Source: Oceanihabitans sp. IOP_32 (GTDB lineage: Bacteria; Bacteroidota; Bacteroidia; Flavobacteriales; Flavobacteriaceae). From it: 64,000 bases of DNA. This document shows, one piece after another, positions 28,045 through 36,717 of the stretch. The notes under the pieces were generated by a model. The model was not told where the DNA came from and searched no databases. It worked only from the letters and a program-made list of their open reading frames with translations. Every line of letters begins with the position of its first letter. The stretch's first letter is position 1. The position numbers and the translations under genes were made by a program. Where the stretch lies: assembly GCF_009498295.1 (NCBI RefSeq), contig NZ_CP040813.1, positions 973,001 to 1,037,000 on the forward strand, written 5' to 3'.

Positions 28045-29064
28045 ATGAAAAAAACGATCTTATTATTGCTAGTCTTATCATTGGTTTTTAGCTGTAAAGA
28101 CTCAAAAAAAACAAATTATGTTTCTGTAGAAAAGCCTGAGAACGGTCAAGAACATCCAGGAAAAAAGTTAATGGAAATTAATTGTTATGTGTGCCACAGC
28201 CCTACAGCTAGCCAAGAAGATCGAATAGGACCACCAATGATAGGCATAAAAAGACATTACATTACTGATAATACTACAAAAAGTGAATTTATTGAAGCCA
28301 TGCAAGCTTGGATTAAAAACCCAAATAATAAAGATGCTAAAATGCGCGGAGCCGTTTTGCGCTTTGGAGTGATGCCTAAAGCCCCTTATCCCGAAGAAAC
28401 CATAAGACAAATAGCAGATTATATGTTTGATTATGAGATTGAGCAACCCGACTGGTTTGAAGATCATTTTCACGATGAGAACGGAAATCATAACGGGCAA
28501 CGTGGTCAAGGTAAAAGACAACGCAAACGACAAGGAAAAGGAGTTCATAAAAATGAAGTGCAAGCCAACTTTGAACATTTACCGTATGGCGAACGTGGGT
28601 TAAAATACGCTTTAACCACCAAAGCCGTGTTAGGCAAAAACCTTATGGGAACCATTCAGAAAAAAGGAATCACAGAGGCTTTATCGTTTTGTCATGAACA
28701 AGCTTATCCGCTAACAGATAGCATGGCTACAGTGCACAATGCCACCATTAAGCGTGTCTCAGACAAGCCAAGAAACCCTAACAATCAAGCCAACACCGAA
28801 GAATTAAAACACATTAAAACATTTAAAAATAGTATTGCAAATAAACAGGAACCAAGTCCCATTGTAAAGGAGCAAGCTAATAAAGTACAAGTGTTTTATC
28901 CCATAACTACAAATAACATGTGCTTAAATTGCCACGGAAAACCCAATGAAACTATGGAAAGTTCTATAGTTTCTAAAATAAAAGTCCTGTATCCAAAAGA
29001 TAAAGCTATTCACTACGGTGTTAATGAGGTAAGAGGTATTTGGAGCATTACTTTTGATAAATAA
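28045..29064 (+). CDS. Lipoprotein with cytochrome c and DUF3365 heme domains
   Basis: A 339-residue predicted lipoprotein (LVLSLVFSC lipobox). The N-terminal cytochrome c domain has CYVCH at 47-51 and a likely distal Met in RFGVMPKAPYP. A linker rich in His, Gln, Arg and Lys (about 145-170) leads to a DUF3365 (Tll0287-like) domain ending with a second heme site CLNCHG at 293-298. It is probably an envelope electron carrier or heme/redox sensor. Two different c-type heme modules in one lipoprotein is the notable point. Function is not known. Confidence 0.85.
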   Translation: MKKTILLLLVLSLVFSCKDSKKTNYVSVEKPENGQEHPGKKLMEINCYVCHSPTASQEDRIGPPMIGIKRHYITDNTTKSEFIEAMQAWIKNPNNKDAKMRGAVLRFGVMPKAPYPEETIRQIADYMFDYEIEQPDWFEDHFHDENGNHNGQRGQGKRQRKRQGKGVHKNEVQANFEHLPYGERGLKYALTTKAVLGKNLMGTIQKKGITEALSFCHEQAYPLTDSMATVHNATIKRVSDKPRNPNNQANTEELKHIKTFKNSIANKQEPSPIVKEQANKVQVFYPITTNNMCLNCHGKPNETMESSIVSKIKVLYPKDKAIHYGVNEVRGIWSITFDK

Positions 29065-29154
29065 ATTGCTTAAATTAAGTAAATTTATTTCAGTCCACGA
29101 CAAACACGAAACATTTAAACAGCGTATTACTAGCCTATTAGACTTATACATTGC

Positions 29155-29200
29155 AAAGCTCTCACTGAGCCTACAAAAGGCTCTGTGAGAGCTTTATTAT
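29155..29200 (+). terminator. Terminator after the cytochrome c lipoprotein
   Basis: AAAGCTCTCAC-T-GAGCC pairs with GGCTC-T-GTGAGAGCTTT around a 7-base loop, with a single T-T mismatch, followed by TATTAT. Confidence 0.75.
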
Positions 29201-29342
29201 AGAGAAAATTTATTATTCTTGGTACTCCAAATTAATTTTGTCATACCTTTTACAAATTGATATATTTACACGCGAAAATCAGCTGTGTCGTGTTTTTATT
29301 ATGACTTATAATTTTTCGTAAATTCAATACTTAAGGGCTTTT

Positions 29343-29503
29343 ATACCAATTTAACTTTGTAATGTCGTGTAAATAAATTGAATTATTTTTTGATTAATTG
29401 AAATGAAAAATAAATAGCATAGCATTGTTACGGTAATTATTTTTGATGAAAAGTAAGCAAAAAAGAAGCTATTTATTACGACATTATATGGTTAAATTGG
29501 TAT
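29343..29503 (+). repeat. Dispersed inverted-repeat element, copy 3 (different core)
   Basis: Left end ATACCAATTTAACTTTGTAA and the complement of the right end, ATACCAATTTAACCATATAA, agree closely, and both continue into AATGTCGT. The core shows no clear match to copies 1, 2 and 4 but has its own inner inverted repeat (AAATAAATAGC / GCTATTTATT). It lies 49 bases before the BaiN-type gene and, with the terminator at 29155, accounts for most of the 487-base gap. Confidence 0.65.
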
Positions 29504-29551
29504 TAATCCTAAAAACAGAAAAAAATCAAAAAACACAGCTCTTTTAAGCCA

Positions 29552-30763
29552 ATGAACACATACAACATTATAATTATAGGCGGTGGTGCAGCAGGTTTTT
29601 TTGCGGCGATTAATATTGCTGAACAAAACCCGAACTTAAAAATAGCCATTCTTGAACGCGGAAAAGAAGGTTTACAAAAGGTGAAAATTTCTGGTGGTGG
29701 GCGGTGTAACGTGACACACGCCGAGTTTACCCCATCTGAATTAGTGCAAAATTACCCAAGAGGCGAGAAAGAGTTGCTTGGGCCTTTCCATCAATTTATG
29801 ACAGGAGATACTGTAGAGTGGTTTGAAAATCGCGGTGTAGCCTTAAAAACCGAAGAAGATGGTAGAATGTTTCCTGTTTCCAACACGTCGCAATCCATTA
29901 TAGACTGTTTTTTGAATGAAGCTGAAAAGCATCAGATTAATGTTTTATATAATCATTCGGTTCAATCTATTAAAAATAAGAATAATAACTGGCAATTAGC
30001 CAGCAATCAGGGTGAGTTTTATGCCGAAAAACTATTAATAGCCACAGGTAGTAATCCTAAAATCTGGAAACTTTTAGAAGACTTAAACCATACCGTTGTT
30101 CAACCCGTACCCTCATTATTCACATTTAATATTAACGATAAACGCATAAAAAACATCCCTGGTGTGGTTGCGAAAGATATTGAAGTAAAAGTGGTAGATT
30201 CTAATTTAGAATCTAGCGGCCCTTTACTTATAACACATGTTGGCATGAGTGCGCCTTCCATTTTAAAACTTTCTGCTTTTGGTGCTTTAGAATTGGCTAA
30301 ACGCCATTATAAATTTTCAATAGAAATAAACTTTATCAAACAATCTTTTGAAGAAGCTCTAGACCACTTAAAAACATTAAAACAAGAACTCAATAAAAAA
30401 ACCATATTTAAGTTCTCACCATTCGATTTACCAAAACGTTTATGGCAACAATTGGTTTTAGCATCTGGTATTACCGAGGCGACAACTTGGGCCGATTTAA
30501 ATAAAAACCAATTGGAAAGTCTAGCCTCTCAGTTAACAAAAGCCGTTTTTAACGTGGATGGGAAGAGTACTTTTAAAGAAGAATTTGTAACTGCAGGTGG
30601 TATTGATTTAAAAGAGATAAATTTTAAAACCTTTGAGAGTAAGCTGCATAAAAACCTCTATTTTGCAGGTGAAATTTTAAATATTGATGCCATTACAGGT
30701 GGTTTTAATTTTCAGAATGCGTGGACAGGAGCGTATATTGCCGCGAAATCTATGTCTAAATAA
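29552..30763 (+). CDS. NAD(P)/FAD-dependent oxidoreductase, BaiN/HI0933 family
   Basis: A 403-residue flavoprotein. The FAD-binding IIIGGGAAGFFAAINIAE is at the N-terminus, followed by the family motif KISGGGRCNVTH near residues 48-59. The C-terminal FAD contact is AITGGFNFQNAWTGAYIAA. Length and motifs match the YhiN/BaiN group. Substrate is unknown; most members in this phylum have not been studied. It is not obviously linked to its neighbours. Confidence 0.92.
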   Translation: MNTYNIIIIGGGAAGFFAAINIAEQNPNLKIAILERGKEGLQKVKISGGGRCNVTHAEFTPSELVQNYPRGEKELLGPFHQFMTGDTVEWFENRGVALKTEEDGRMFPVSNTSQSIIDCFLNEAEKHQINVLYNHSVQSIKNKNNNWQLASNQGEFYAEKLLIATGSNPKIWKLLEDLNHTVVQPVPSLFTFNINDKRIKNIPGVVAKDIEVKVVDSNLESSGPLLITHVGMSAPSILKLSAFGALELAKRHYKFSIEINFIKQSFEEALDHLKTLKQELNKKTIFKFSPFDLPKRLWQQLVLASGITEATTWADLNKNQLESLASQLTKAVFNVDGKSTFKEEFVTAGGIDLKEINFKTFESKLHKNLYFAGEILNIDAITGGFNFQNAWTGAYIAAKSMSK

Positions 30764-30831
30764 GGTAGCAGATTTCTATCTGTAGAGTAAACTATTATAT
30801 ATCTAACCTATATTATTAAATATTTATTTTA

Positions 30832-30857
30832 TATATTTGATATATAGAACATATATA
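30832..30857 (+). promoter_or_regulatory. Promoter/operator region of the toxin-antitoxin pair
   Basis: A TATATTTG -7 box (30832-30839) is followed directly by the imperfect inverted repeat TATATAGAACATATATA (30841-30857), just before the antitoxin gene. This fits an operator for the ribbon-helix-helix antitoxin, but the AT-rich sequence makes chance repeats easy. Confidence 0.35.
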
Positions 30858-30865
30858 AAGACGAC

Positions 30866-31117
30866 ATGGGAAAAACTAAAAAACTCATAGAGCTAAACGA
30901 TAAAGCCATTGCTATTTTAGAAAAGCAGGCAAAACTTCAAAAGCGCTCCTTAAAAAACTATATCGAATACACACTGGAAGACACAGCCATGCGTTACAGC
31001 GAACCCTCTGAAGAATACAAAGCGATGATGGATGATATGATTGAGCGTATGGAAAATGGAACCTTAAAAACTAAATCTTTAAGTGATGTGCTAAATATAT
31101 ATGGACGTGAACTATGA
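30866..31117 (+). CDS. Ribbon-helix-helix antitoxin-like protein
   Basis: An 83-residue protein. KKLIELNDKAIAILEKQAKLQKRSLKNYIEYTLEDTA (residues 5-41, given here as a description of the RHH pattern) shows a short N-terminal strand and two helices. The charged C-terminal half would wrap the toxin. It overlaps the ParE/RelE-like gene by 17 bases, the usual antitoxin-first order. It probably also represses its own promoter. Confidence 0.75.
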   Translation: MGKTKKLIELNDKAIAILEKQAKLQKRSLKNYIEYTLEDTAMRYSEPSEEYKAMMDDMIERMENGTLKTKSLSDVLNIYGREL

Positions 31118-31370
31118 AATCACCAACATAGCTCAGAAAGAATTAGATAAAGCTGTTTGTTATTTTAAGTTAATTGACAAAGAAGAAGAGTTTTTAAGTG
31201 ATTTAATACTGCAGTTTAATTTAATAGTAAAGATGCCTTTAGCCTTTCAATTAAGATATAGGCAAGTTAGAATTGTGATGTTAAATCAATTTAATTATTC
31301 TGTTCATTATTCCATACACCATAAAACAATTTTTATTTTGAGAATAATCAATCAAAACCAAGATTTTTAA
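31101..31370 (+). CDS. RelE/ParE-family toxin-like protein
   Basis: An 89-residue protein. The helical N-terminal part (AQKELDKAVCYF) is followed by the beta-sheet core LRYRQVRIVML, FNYSVHYSI, KTIFILRIINQNQDF. The final NQNQD resembles the HQSRD-type end of ParE proteins. As a type II toxin it would act on ribosome-bound mRNA (RelE) or gyrase (ParE); which one cannot be told. It shares an overlapping frame with the antitoxin gene. Confidence 0.75.
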   Translation: MDVNYEITNIAQKELDKAVCYFKLIDKEEEFLSDLILQFNLIVKMPLAFQLRYRQVRIVMLNQFNYSVHYSIHHKTIFILRIINQNQDF

Positions 31371-31439
31371 ATACACCAATAGCGAGCCAACTTAAAACTT
31401 AGGTAACTTCAACGCACCACAAAATTATTGTAAAGTTCG

Positions 31440-31447
31440 TATCTTTG
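31440..31447 (+). promoter_or_regulatory. Possible -7 box of the mevalonate genes
   Basis: TATCTTTG matches TAnnTTTG and lies 19 bases before the mvaD start. No -33 TTG is seen at 19-21 bases upstream. Confidence 0.35.
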
Positions 31448-31465
31448 TTAGCTTAAACCGCATTG

Positions 31466-32542
31466 ATGATACAAAAACAATTTATTCCGAATACTTACAA
31501 GAACACCATTGAAAAAGGCTCTTATACTTGGTCGTCGCCAAGCAATATTGCCTTAGTAAAATATTGGGGAAAAAAAGAACATCAAATTCCAGAGAATCCT
31601 TCAATTAGTTTTACGCTAGATAATTGCAAAACCATAACAACGCTTAGTTTTGTCAAAAAAAATACTGATAATTTTTCGTTTGATATCTTTTTAGACGGTG
31701 AAAAAAAAGACGATTTTAAACCTAAAATCGAAACCTTTTTTAAACGTATCGAAAATTATTTACCGTTCTTAAAAGCCTATCATTTCACAATTGAAACTTC
31801 AAATACATTTCCGCACAGCTCTGGCATAGCCTCTTCTGCCTCAGGCATGAGCGCATTGGCTTTGTGTTTAATGAGTATTGAAAAGGCCTTAAATCCAGAT
31901 ATGAGCGAAGCCCATTTCATTAAAAAGGCCTCGTTTCTTGCTCGTCTAGGCTCTGGAAGTGCTTGCCGAAGTCTCGAAGGCGATTTGGTCGTATGGGGGA
32001 AACATAAGCAAATTGATGGAAGTTCAGATTTATTCGGGATAAAATATCCTTTTCATGTGCACGAAAATTTTAAAAATTATAACGATGCCATTTTACTCGT
32101 AGATAAAGGCGAAAAGCAAGTTAGTAGTACCCTTGGTCATAATTTAATGCACAACCATCCCTTTGCTCAAGAGCGCTTTAAACAAGCTCACGATAATCTT
32201 TCAAACCTTATTAAAATATTAAAAACTGGAGATCTAAAAAACTTTATTGACCTAGTTGAAAGTGAGGCTTTAACATTGCATGCTATGATGATGACCAGTA
32301 TGCCCTATTTTATTTTAATGAAGCCAAACACCTTAGAAATAATTAATAAAATTTGGAGTTACAGGCAAGACACGGGCATTCCCGTTTGTTTTACTTTAGA
32401 TGCTGGCGCTAATGTTCATGTTCTATATCCTGAAAAGCACACCGAAAAAGTTAATCAATTCATTAAAAACGAATTAGTTGTGTATTGCCAAAATGGGCAT
32501 TATATTTGCGATAAAATTGGTTTTGGCGCAAAACAATTGTAA
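31466..32542 (+). CDS. mvaD: Diphosphomevalonate decarboxylase
   Basis: A 358-residue GHMP-family enzyme that converts mevalonate 5-diphosphate to isopentenyl diphosphate. Diagnostic segments are SPSNIALVKYWGKK near residue 24, FPHSSGIASSASGMSALAL and LGSGSACRSLEGDLVVWG. The ATG at 31466 is chosen because the frame's upstream alternative is a TTG one codon earlier. It lies 27 bases before the mevalonate kinase gene. It shows that this organism uses the mevalonate route. Confidence 0.94.
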   Translation: MIQKQFIPNTYKNTIEKGSYTWSSPSNIALVKYWGKKEHQIPENPSISFTLDNCKTITTLSFVKKNTDNFSFDIFLDGEKKDDFKPKIETFFKRIENYLPFLKAYHFTIETSNTFPHSSGIASSASGMSALALCLMSIEKALNPDMSEAHFIKKASFLARLGSGSACRSLEGDLVVWGKHKQIDGSSDLFGIKYPFHVHENFKNYNDAILLVDKGEKQVSSTLGHNLMHNHPFAQERFKQAHDNLSNLIKILKTGDLKNFIDLVESEALTLHAMMMTSMPYFILMKPNTLEIINKIWSYRQDTGIPVCFTLDAGANVHVLYPEKHTEKVNQFIKNELVVYCQNGHYICDKIGFGAKQL

Positions 32543-32569
32543 CTTTATAAAACCAAACTACAAAAATTA

Positions 32570-33499
32570 ATGAAAGGACCTCTATTTTACTCAAAAATAC
32601 TGCTCTTTGGAGAGTATGGCATCATCAAGGATTCCAAAGGCTTATCGATACCATATAATTTTTATAATGGTGCCTTAAAAATGGATGATAATCGTTCTGA
32701 AACTGCGTTAGCATCTAACGAGAGCTTAAAAAAATATGTGGCGTACCTGAGTGAAATAGATCCAAACTTGGTAACTTTCGATATGGCGACCTTAAAAAAG
32801 CATGTTAACGAAGGCATGTATTTCGACTCATCCATCCCGCAAGGATACGGTGTTGGTAGTAGTGGAGCTTTGGTGGCGGCTATATACGACGAATATGCCC
32901 ATGATAAGATCACGGTTTTAGAGAATTTAACTCGAGATAAACTCCTGAAATTAAAGTCTGTGTTTTCGGCAATGGAATCGTTTTTTCATGGAAAATCTTC
33001 AGGTTTAGATCCTTTAAACAGTTATTTAAGCATTCCCATCTTAATCAATTCAAAAGATAATATTGAAGTGACTGGGATTCCATCGCAAAAAAGTGATGGT
33101 AAAAATGCAGTGTTTTTAATAGACAGTGGTATTATAGGTGAAACAGCTCCTATGGTTCGAGTTTTTATGGAAAACATGAAACAGGAGGGTTTTAGACAAA
33201 TGTTAAAAAATCAATTTATAAAACATACCGATGCTTGTGTAGAAGATTTCTTAAGAGGCGATATTAAATCGTTGTTTGCCAATACTAAGCATTTATCTAA
33301 AGTTGTTTTAAATCATTTTAAACCCATGATACCTGCCCAATTTCATGAGCTTTGGAAAAAAGGTATCGAAACCAACGAATACTACCTAAAGCTTTGTGGC
33401 TCCGGCGGTGGCGGCTATATTTTAGGTTTTACTGAAGATATAGATGTTGCTAAAAAATCATTAAAAGATTATAAGTTAGAAGTAGTCTATAACTTTTAA
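32570..33499 (+). CDS. Mevalonate kinase (GHMP kinase)
   Basis: A 309-residue kinase that phosphorylates mevalonate, although phosphomevalonate cannot be excluded. The N-terminal FYSKILLFGEYGII, the ATP-binding loop PQGYGVGSSGALVAAI (about residues 88-103), the segment MESFFHGKSSGLDPLNSYLS and the C-terminal LKLCGSGGGGYILGF are GHMP hallmarks. It forms an operon with mvaD and probably the prenyltransferase gene 48 bases downstream. Confidence 0.9.
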   Translation: MKGPLFYSKILLFGEYGIIKDSKGLSIPYNFYNGALKMDDNRSETALASNESLKKYVAYLSEIDPNLVTFDMATLKKHVNEGMYFDSSIPQGYGVGSSGALVAAIYDEYAHDKITVLENLTRDKLLKLKSVFSAMESFFHGKSSGLDPLNSYLSIPILINSKDNIEVTGIPSQKSDGKNAVFLIDSGIIGETAPMVRVFMENMKQEGFRQMLKNQFIKHTDACVEDFLRGDIKSLFANTKHLSKVVLNHFKPMIPAQFHELWKKGIETNEYYLKLCGSGGGGYILGFTEDIDVAKKSLKDYKLEVVYNF

Positions 33500-33547
33500 T
33501 CCACAAAATAATTGTTTTCTTAAAAAAGTCTTTTCTCATTACATTTT

Positions 33548-34450
33548 ATGTTTAATCGAAGACAGAAACATATACTATTAAAGTTTTTCAGTATGTTTTC
33601 TGTAGTTCGTGGCTATAACATTTTAGTTATTGTTATGGCACAATATTTAACAGCCATTTATATTTTGGCTTACGATAAGCCGCTTAAAAGTGTAGTATTT
33701 GATATTAATTTACTCATGTTGGTTTTGGCCTCTGCAGCTGCTATTGCAGGAGGCTATATTATAAATAATTTTTACGACTCTGAAAAAGACCAAATTAACC
33801 GTCCCCTAAAATCGAAATTAGATAGATTGGTTAGCCAAAACACCAAATTGTCTTTATATTTTGTTTTGAATTTTTTAGCAGTTATTCTAGCAAGCTATGT
33901 ATCGTTTAAACCCGTTTTGTTTTTTTCTGCTTATATATTTGCAATTTGGCTGTATTCGCACAAACTAAAGAAACTTCCCTTTATAGGTAATATCACCTCG
34001 GCTATTTTAACCATAATGCCATTCTTTGCTATTTTGATGTATTATCAAAATTTTGAAACGGTTATATTTGTTCATGCCTCTTTTCTATTTTTAATAATAT
34101 CGATGCGCGAACTCACCAAGGATTTAGAGAATATAAAAGGTGATTTACTTTTAAACTACAACACCATACCTGTTGTATACGGCGAAAGAGCATCTAAAAT
34201 TATGCTCACAACATTAGCAGTGCTTACTTTAATTCCTATATATTTATTAACAAACCATTTCGAGATTGGCTATATGCATATTTATTTTTATCTATCGGCT
34301 GTATTACTTTTTGGATTTTTACTGATGCTTTGGAAATCTAAAACAAAAATGCATTATTTAATTCTGCATAATATCTTAAAATTTATAGTTTTGGCTGGTG
34401 TATTTAGCATTGTACTTCTTGATGTTGGTTTGATTTTGAATAGAATGTAA
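33548..34450 (+). CDS. UbiA-family prenyltransferase, GGGP geranylgeranyltransferase type
   Basis: A 300-residue integral membrane enzyme with eight to nine helices. The Mg-diphosphate motif is NNFYDSEKDQINRP near residues 74-87; the second is ELTKDLENIKGD. It most resembles the group annotated as geranylgeranylglycerol-phosphate geranylgeranyltransferase, which in archaea makes ether lipids; its bacterial product is unknown to me. Its position after two mevalonate genes supports an isoprenoid substrate. It could instead make a quinone or another prenylated lipid. Confidence 0.8.
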   Translation: MFNRRQKHILLKFFSMFSVVRGYNILVIVMAQYLTAIYILAYDKPLKSVVFDINLLMLVLASAAAIAGGYIINNFYDSEKDQINRPLKSKLDRLVSQNTKLSLYFVLNFLAVILASYVSFKPVLFFSAYIFAIWLYSHKLKKLPFIGNITSAILTIMPFFAILMYYQNFETVIFVHASFLFLIISMRELTKDLENIKGDLLLNYNTIPVVYGERASKIMLTTLAVLTLIPIYLLTNHFEIGYMHIYFYLSAVLLFGFLLMLWKSKTKMHYLILHNILKFIVLAGVFSIVLLDVGLILNRM

Positions 34451-34491
34451 CAAAATTGTTCATCTTAAATCGTCAATCGTAATTTTAACTA

Positions 34492-34499
34492 TATCTTTG
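34492..34499 (+). promoter_or_regulatory. Possible -7 box of the RluB-like gene
   Basis: TATCTTTG fits TAnnTTTG, 17 bases before the start codon. No matching -33 box is visible. Confidence 0.35.
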
Positions 34500-34515
34500 C
34501 AGCAAAATTATAGTA

Positions 34516-35358
34516 ATGAGTAAGCAACAAGGCGGAAAAAGAAAAGGAAAAACTCAAGCAGAAGGTTCCAAAAAAAACTTTAAGAAAAGTTTTGTAAAAG
34601 GTAATTCATCTTTTAAACACACAGAACCTAAACCAAAAAAACCTTCGAATCCAAACGAGATTCGTTTAAATAAATATGTAGCTAATTCTGGGATGTGTTC
34701 TCGTCGTGAAGCCGATGTACACATCGCCACTGGACTAGTCTCTGTAAACGGTAAAATAGTTACAGAAATGGGTTTTAAAGTCAAACCTGGAGACGAAGTG
34801 CGTTACGATGGTGCCCGAATAAACCCAGAAAAAAAAGCCTACGTACTGCTTAATAAACCAAAAGGTTTTGCCACCACTACAAGCGAAGGTAAAGGCAGAA
34901 CGGTGATGGATTTGGTAGCCAATGCCACCAGTTCACGCATTAAACCTATTGGACGCCTTGGTAGAAACTCTAAAGGCTTACTGTTATTTACGAACGATGA
35001 TTTAATTGTAGATAAATTTACAAATTCTAAAAATGGAGTACCGCGTTTATTTCATATAGAATTAGATAAAAACTTGAAGCTGGAAGATCTAAAAAAAATT
35101 AGAGAAGGTTTTAGAGTGGAAGGCAAACTTATTACGGTCGAAGAGATTAGCTATATTGATGGAGCCTCTAAAAAAGAAATCGGTTTAAAAATTAAAAATA
35201 CTGGAAATACCATTATCCGAACCATTTTTGATTATTTAAAATATGAAATAGAAAGCTTAGACTGTGTTGCTATTGGCCATTTAACGAAAAAAGACATCCC
35301 GCGTGGCAGTTGGAAACATTTAACTGAGCAAGAGCTAAACACTTTAAAAATGCTTTAG
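34516..35358 (+). CDS. RsuA/RluB-family pseudouridine synthase-like protein
   Basis: A 280-residue protein with a basic, disordered N-terminus (1-45), an S4 RNA-binding domain (IRLNKYVANSGMCSRREADV, about 49-68) and an RsuA/RluB-type synthase domain. The motif normally reading GRLD, whose Asp is the catalytic nucleophile, reads here PIGRLGRNSKGLLLFTNDD, with Gly149 in place of Asp. RNA contacts are otherwise conserved. Either it is a non-catalytic RNA-binding relative or it uses another residue. Convergent with the ABC-2 permease gene across a shared terminator. Confidence 0.88.
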   Translation: MSKQQGGKRKGKTQAEGSKKNFKKSFVKGNSSFKHTEPKPKKPSNPNEIRLNKYVANSGMCSRREADVHIATGLVSVNGKIVTEMGFKVKPGDEVRYDGARINPEKKAYVLLNKPKGFATTTSEGKGRTVMDLVANATSSRIKPIGRLGRNSKGLLLFTNDDLIVDKFTNSKNGVPRLFHIELDKNLKLEDLKKIREGFRVEGKLITVEEISYIDGASKKEIGLKIKNTGNTIIRTIFDYLKYEIESLDCVAIGHLTKKDIPRGSWKHLTEQELNTLKML

Positions 35359-35446
35359 TTTTTTTATGAAGACTACCTTATAAGTAACGCCAGCTTATTT
35401 TAAAGCGTATGGCAAAACTTCTCAAAAACTCATAAAATTTTTAAAC

Positions 35447-35498
35447 AAAAAAATCTTAATTAATGACTATAAAATTCAGTCATTAATTAAGATTTTTT
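35447..35498. terminator. Bidirectional terminator between convergent genes
   Basis: AATCTTAATTAATGACT pairs perfectly with AGTCATTAATTAAGATT around a 9-base loop, flanked by an A-run on one side and a T-run on the other. It can serve the RluB-like gene and the ABC-2 permease gene alike. Confidence 0.88.
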
Positions 35499-35529
35499 AT
35501 TTTGAACCACTAAACAATAGCTCGTTAAG

Positions 35530-36717
35530 CTAAAGTGTTTCGGCCAGCGTATTATTTTGAACGTTTTTAGCCAATCTATTTATTTTAATCTGAAGCAACA
35601 CCACCATACTCACAAAAGCCACGACAATAATTGACAATAACATGGTTATTTCTGGCACAATAGAGGATATATCACCACCATAAAACGCAATCTTTCTAAA
35701 TCCATTTAAAAATTGGGTTACCGGTATGTATTGCGCCACATTGGTAATAAAATCAGGAATGGCCGATGTTGGCCAGGTAAACCCACTTAAAATAAAAGCT
35801 GGGGTAGAGATTACCATTAATAATTCGGTCGCCTTTAATTGATTAGGAATAGCTACAGAAAACAGCATACCAATAAACATAGAAGCAAATGTTAATAAAA
35901 TAGCTAAAACCAACATAGGTAAATTAAAAATATCTGCTGTAATTTTAAAATACACAAAAAGCATACTTACAAAAAACCAGATAAAAGGCAGCATTAATAA
36001 AAACGGCACCGCTTTTAATGCAATATGATAAAGTGACGATTTACTTTCTTGCATGAGCTTAACAAAATACCCATCTTCAAAATCTCTTGAGAATACCAAG
36101 GCCATAGCCAAGAAAATAACTTGCTGCATAATAGCAGCTAAAATTCCAGGCAACATAAAAGCCACATAGTTTCCAGATGAGTTATACAGTTTATTAAAAT
36201 TGATTTTAAAGCTCTCATAAGAAATCATGGCTTGAGCCGGATGCATACCTTGTTTTTTTAAGCCTTCTATCTCCATGCCGGCATTTAGCGTCATTAAAAC
36301 CGAATTAATATTGTTACTTGCGGTATTGGCATTTAAAATATTGGCCATATTTAAATCTACCCGAATTTCTGGTCGTTGTTTTTGTAAAATCCCTTTTTCA
36401 AAATCACTAGGTATGGTAATTACTGCGGCGTATTGCTCGGTTGGCATTTCTTCGAGAAGATTTCCTGAATCTGGTCTTACATTAACCACGAGCAAACCTT
36501 CATTATCATCAAAAGCATCAATCATTATATCTGATGTAGGACTCCCGTCTTTATCAACAATAACAATGGGTAAATTGGTAACTTTTGCTTGTTGATATAC
36601 AAAACCAAATAAAATACCATAGCCTAATGGCGCACCAAAAAAGATGGCTATTAAAACACTATTAGAAAAAATCCGTTTAAATTCTTCCTTTAGTAAATTT
36701 TTAAAATTCTTCATCAT
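35530..36717 (-). CDS. ABC-2 type transporter permease (exporter)
   Basis: A 395-residue permease with one N-terminal helix (SVLIAIFFGAPLGYGILFGFV), a periplasmic domain of about 150 residues, and five C-terminal helices including the family segment TPAFILSGFTWPTSAIP. This is the YhhJ/YbhR-like layout. Its start overlaps the adaptor gene by four bases (ATGA). No ATPase gene is present next to it, so the energy-coupling subunit must be encoded elsewhere. Confidence 0.9.
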   Translation of the reverse strand: MMKNFKNLLKEEFKRIFSNSVLIAIFFGAPLGYGILFGFVYQQAKVTNLPIVIVDKDGSPTSDIMIDAFDDNEGLLVVNVRPDSGNLLEEMPTEQYAAVITIPSDFEKGILQKQRPEIRVDLNMANILNANTASNNINSVLMTLNAGMEIEGLKKQGMHPAQAMISYESFKINFNKLYNSSGNYVAFMLPGILAAIMQQVIFLAMALVFSRDFEDGYFVKLMQESKSSLYHIALKAVPFLLMLPFIWFFVSMLFVYFKITADIFNLPMLVLAILLTFASMFIGMLFSVAIPNQLKATELLMVISTPAFILSGFTWPTSAIPDFITNVAQYIPVTQFLNGFRKIAFYGGDISSIVPEITMLLSIIVVAFVSMVVLLQIKINRLAKNVQNNTLAETL

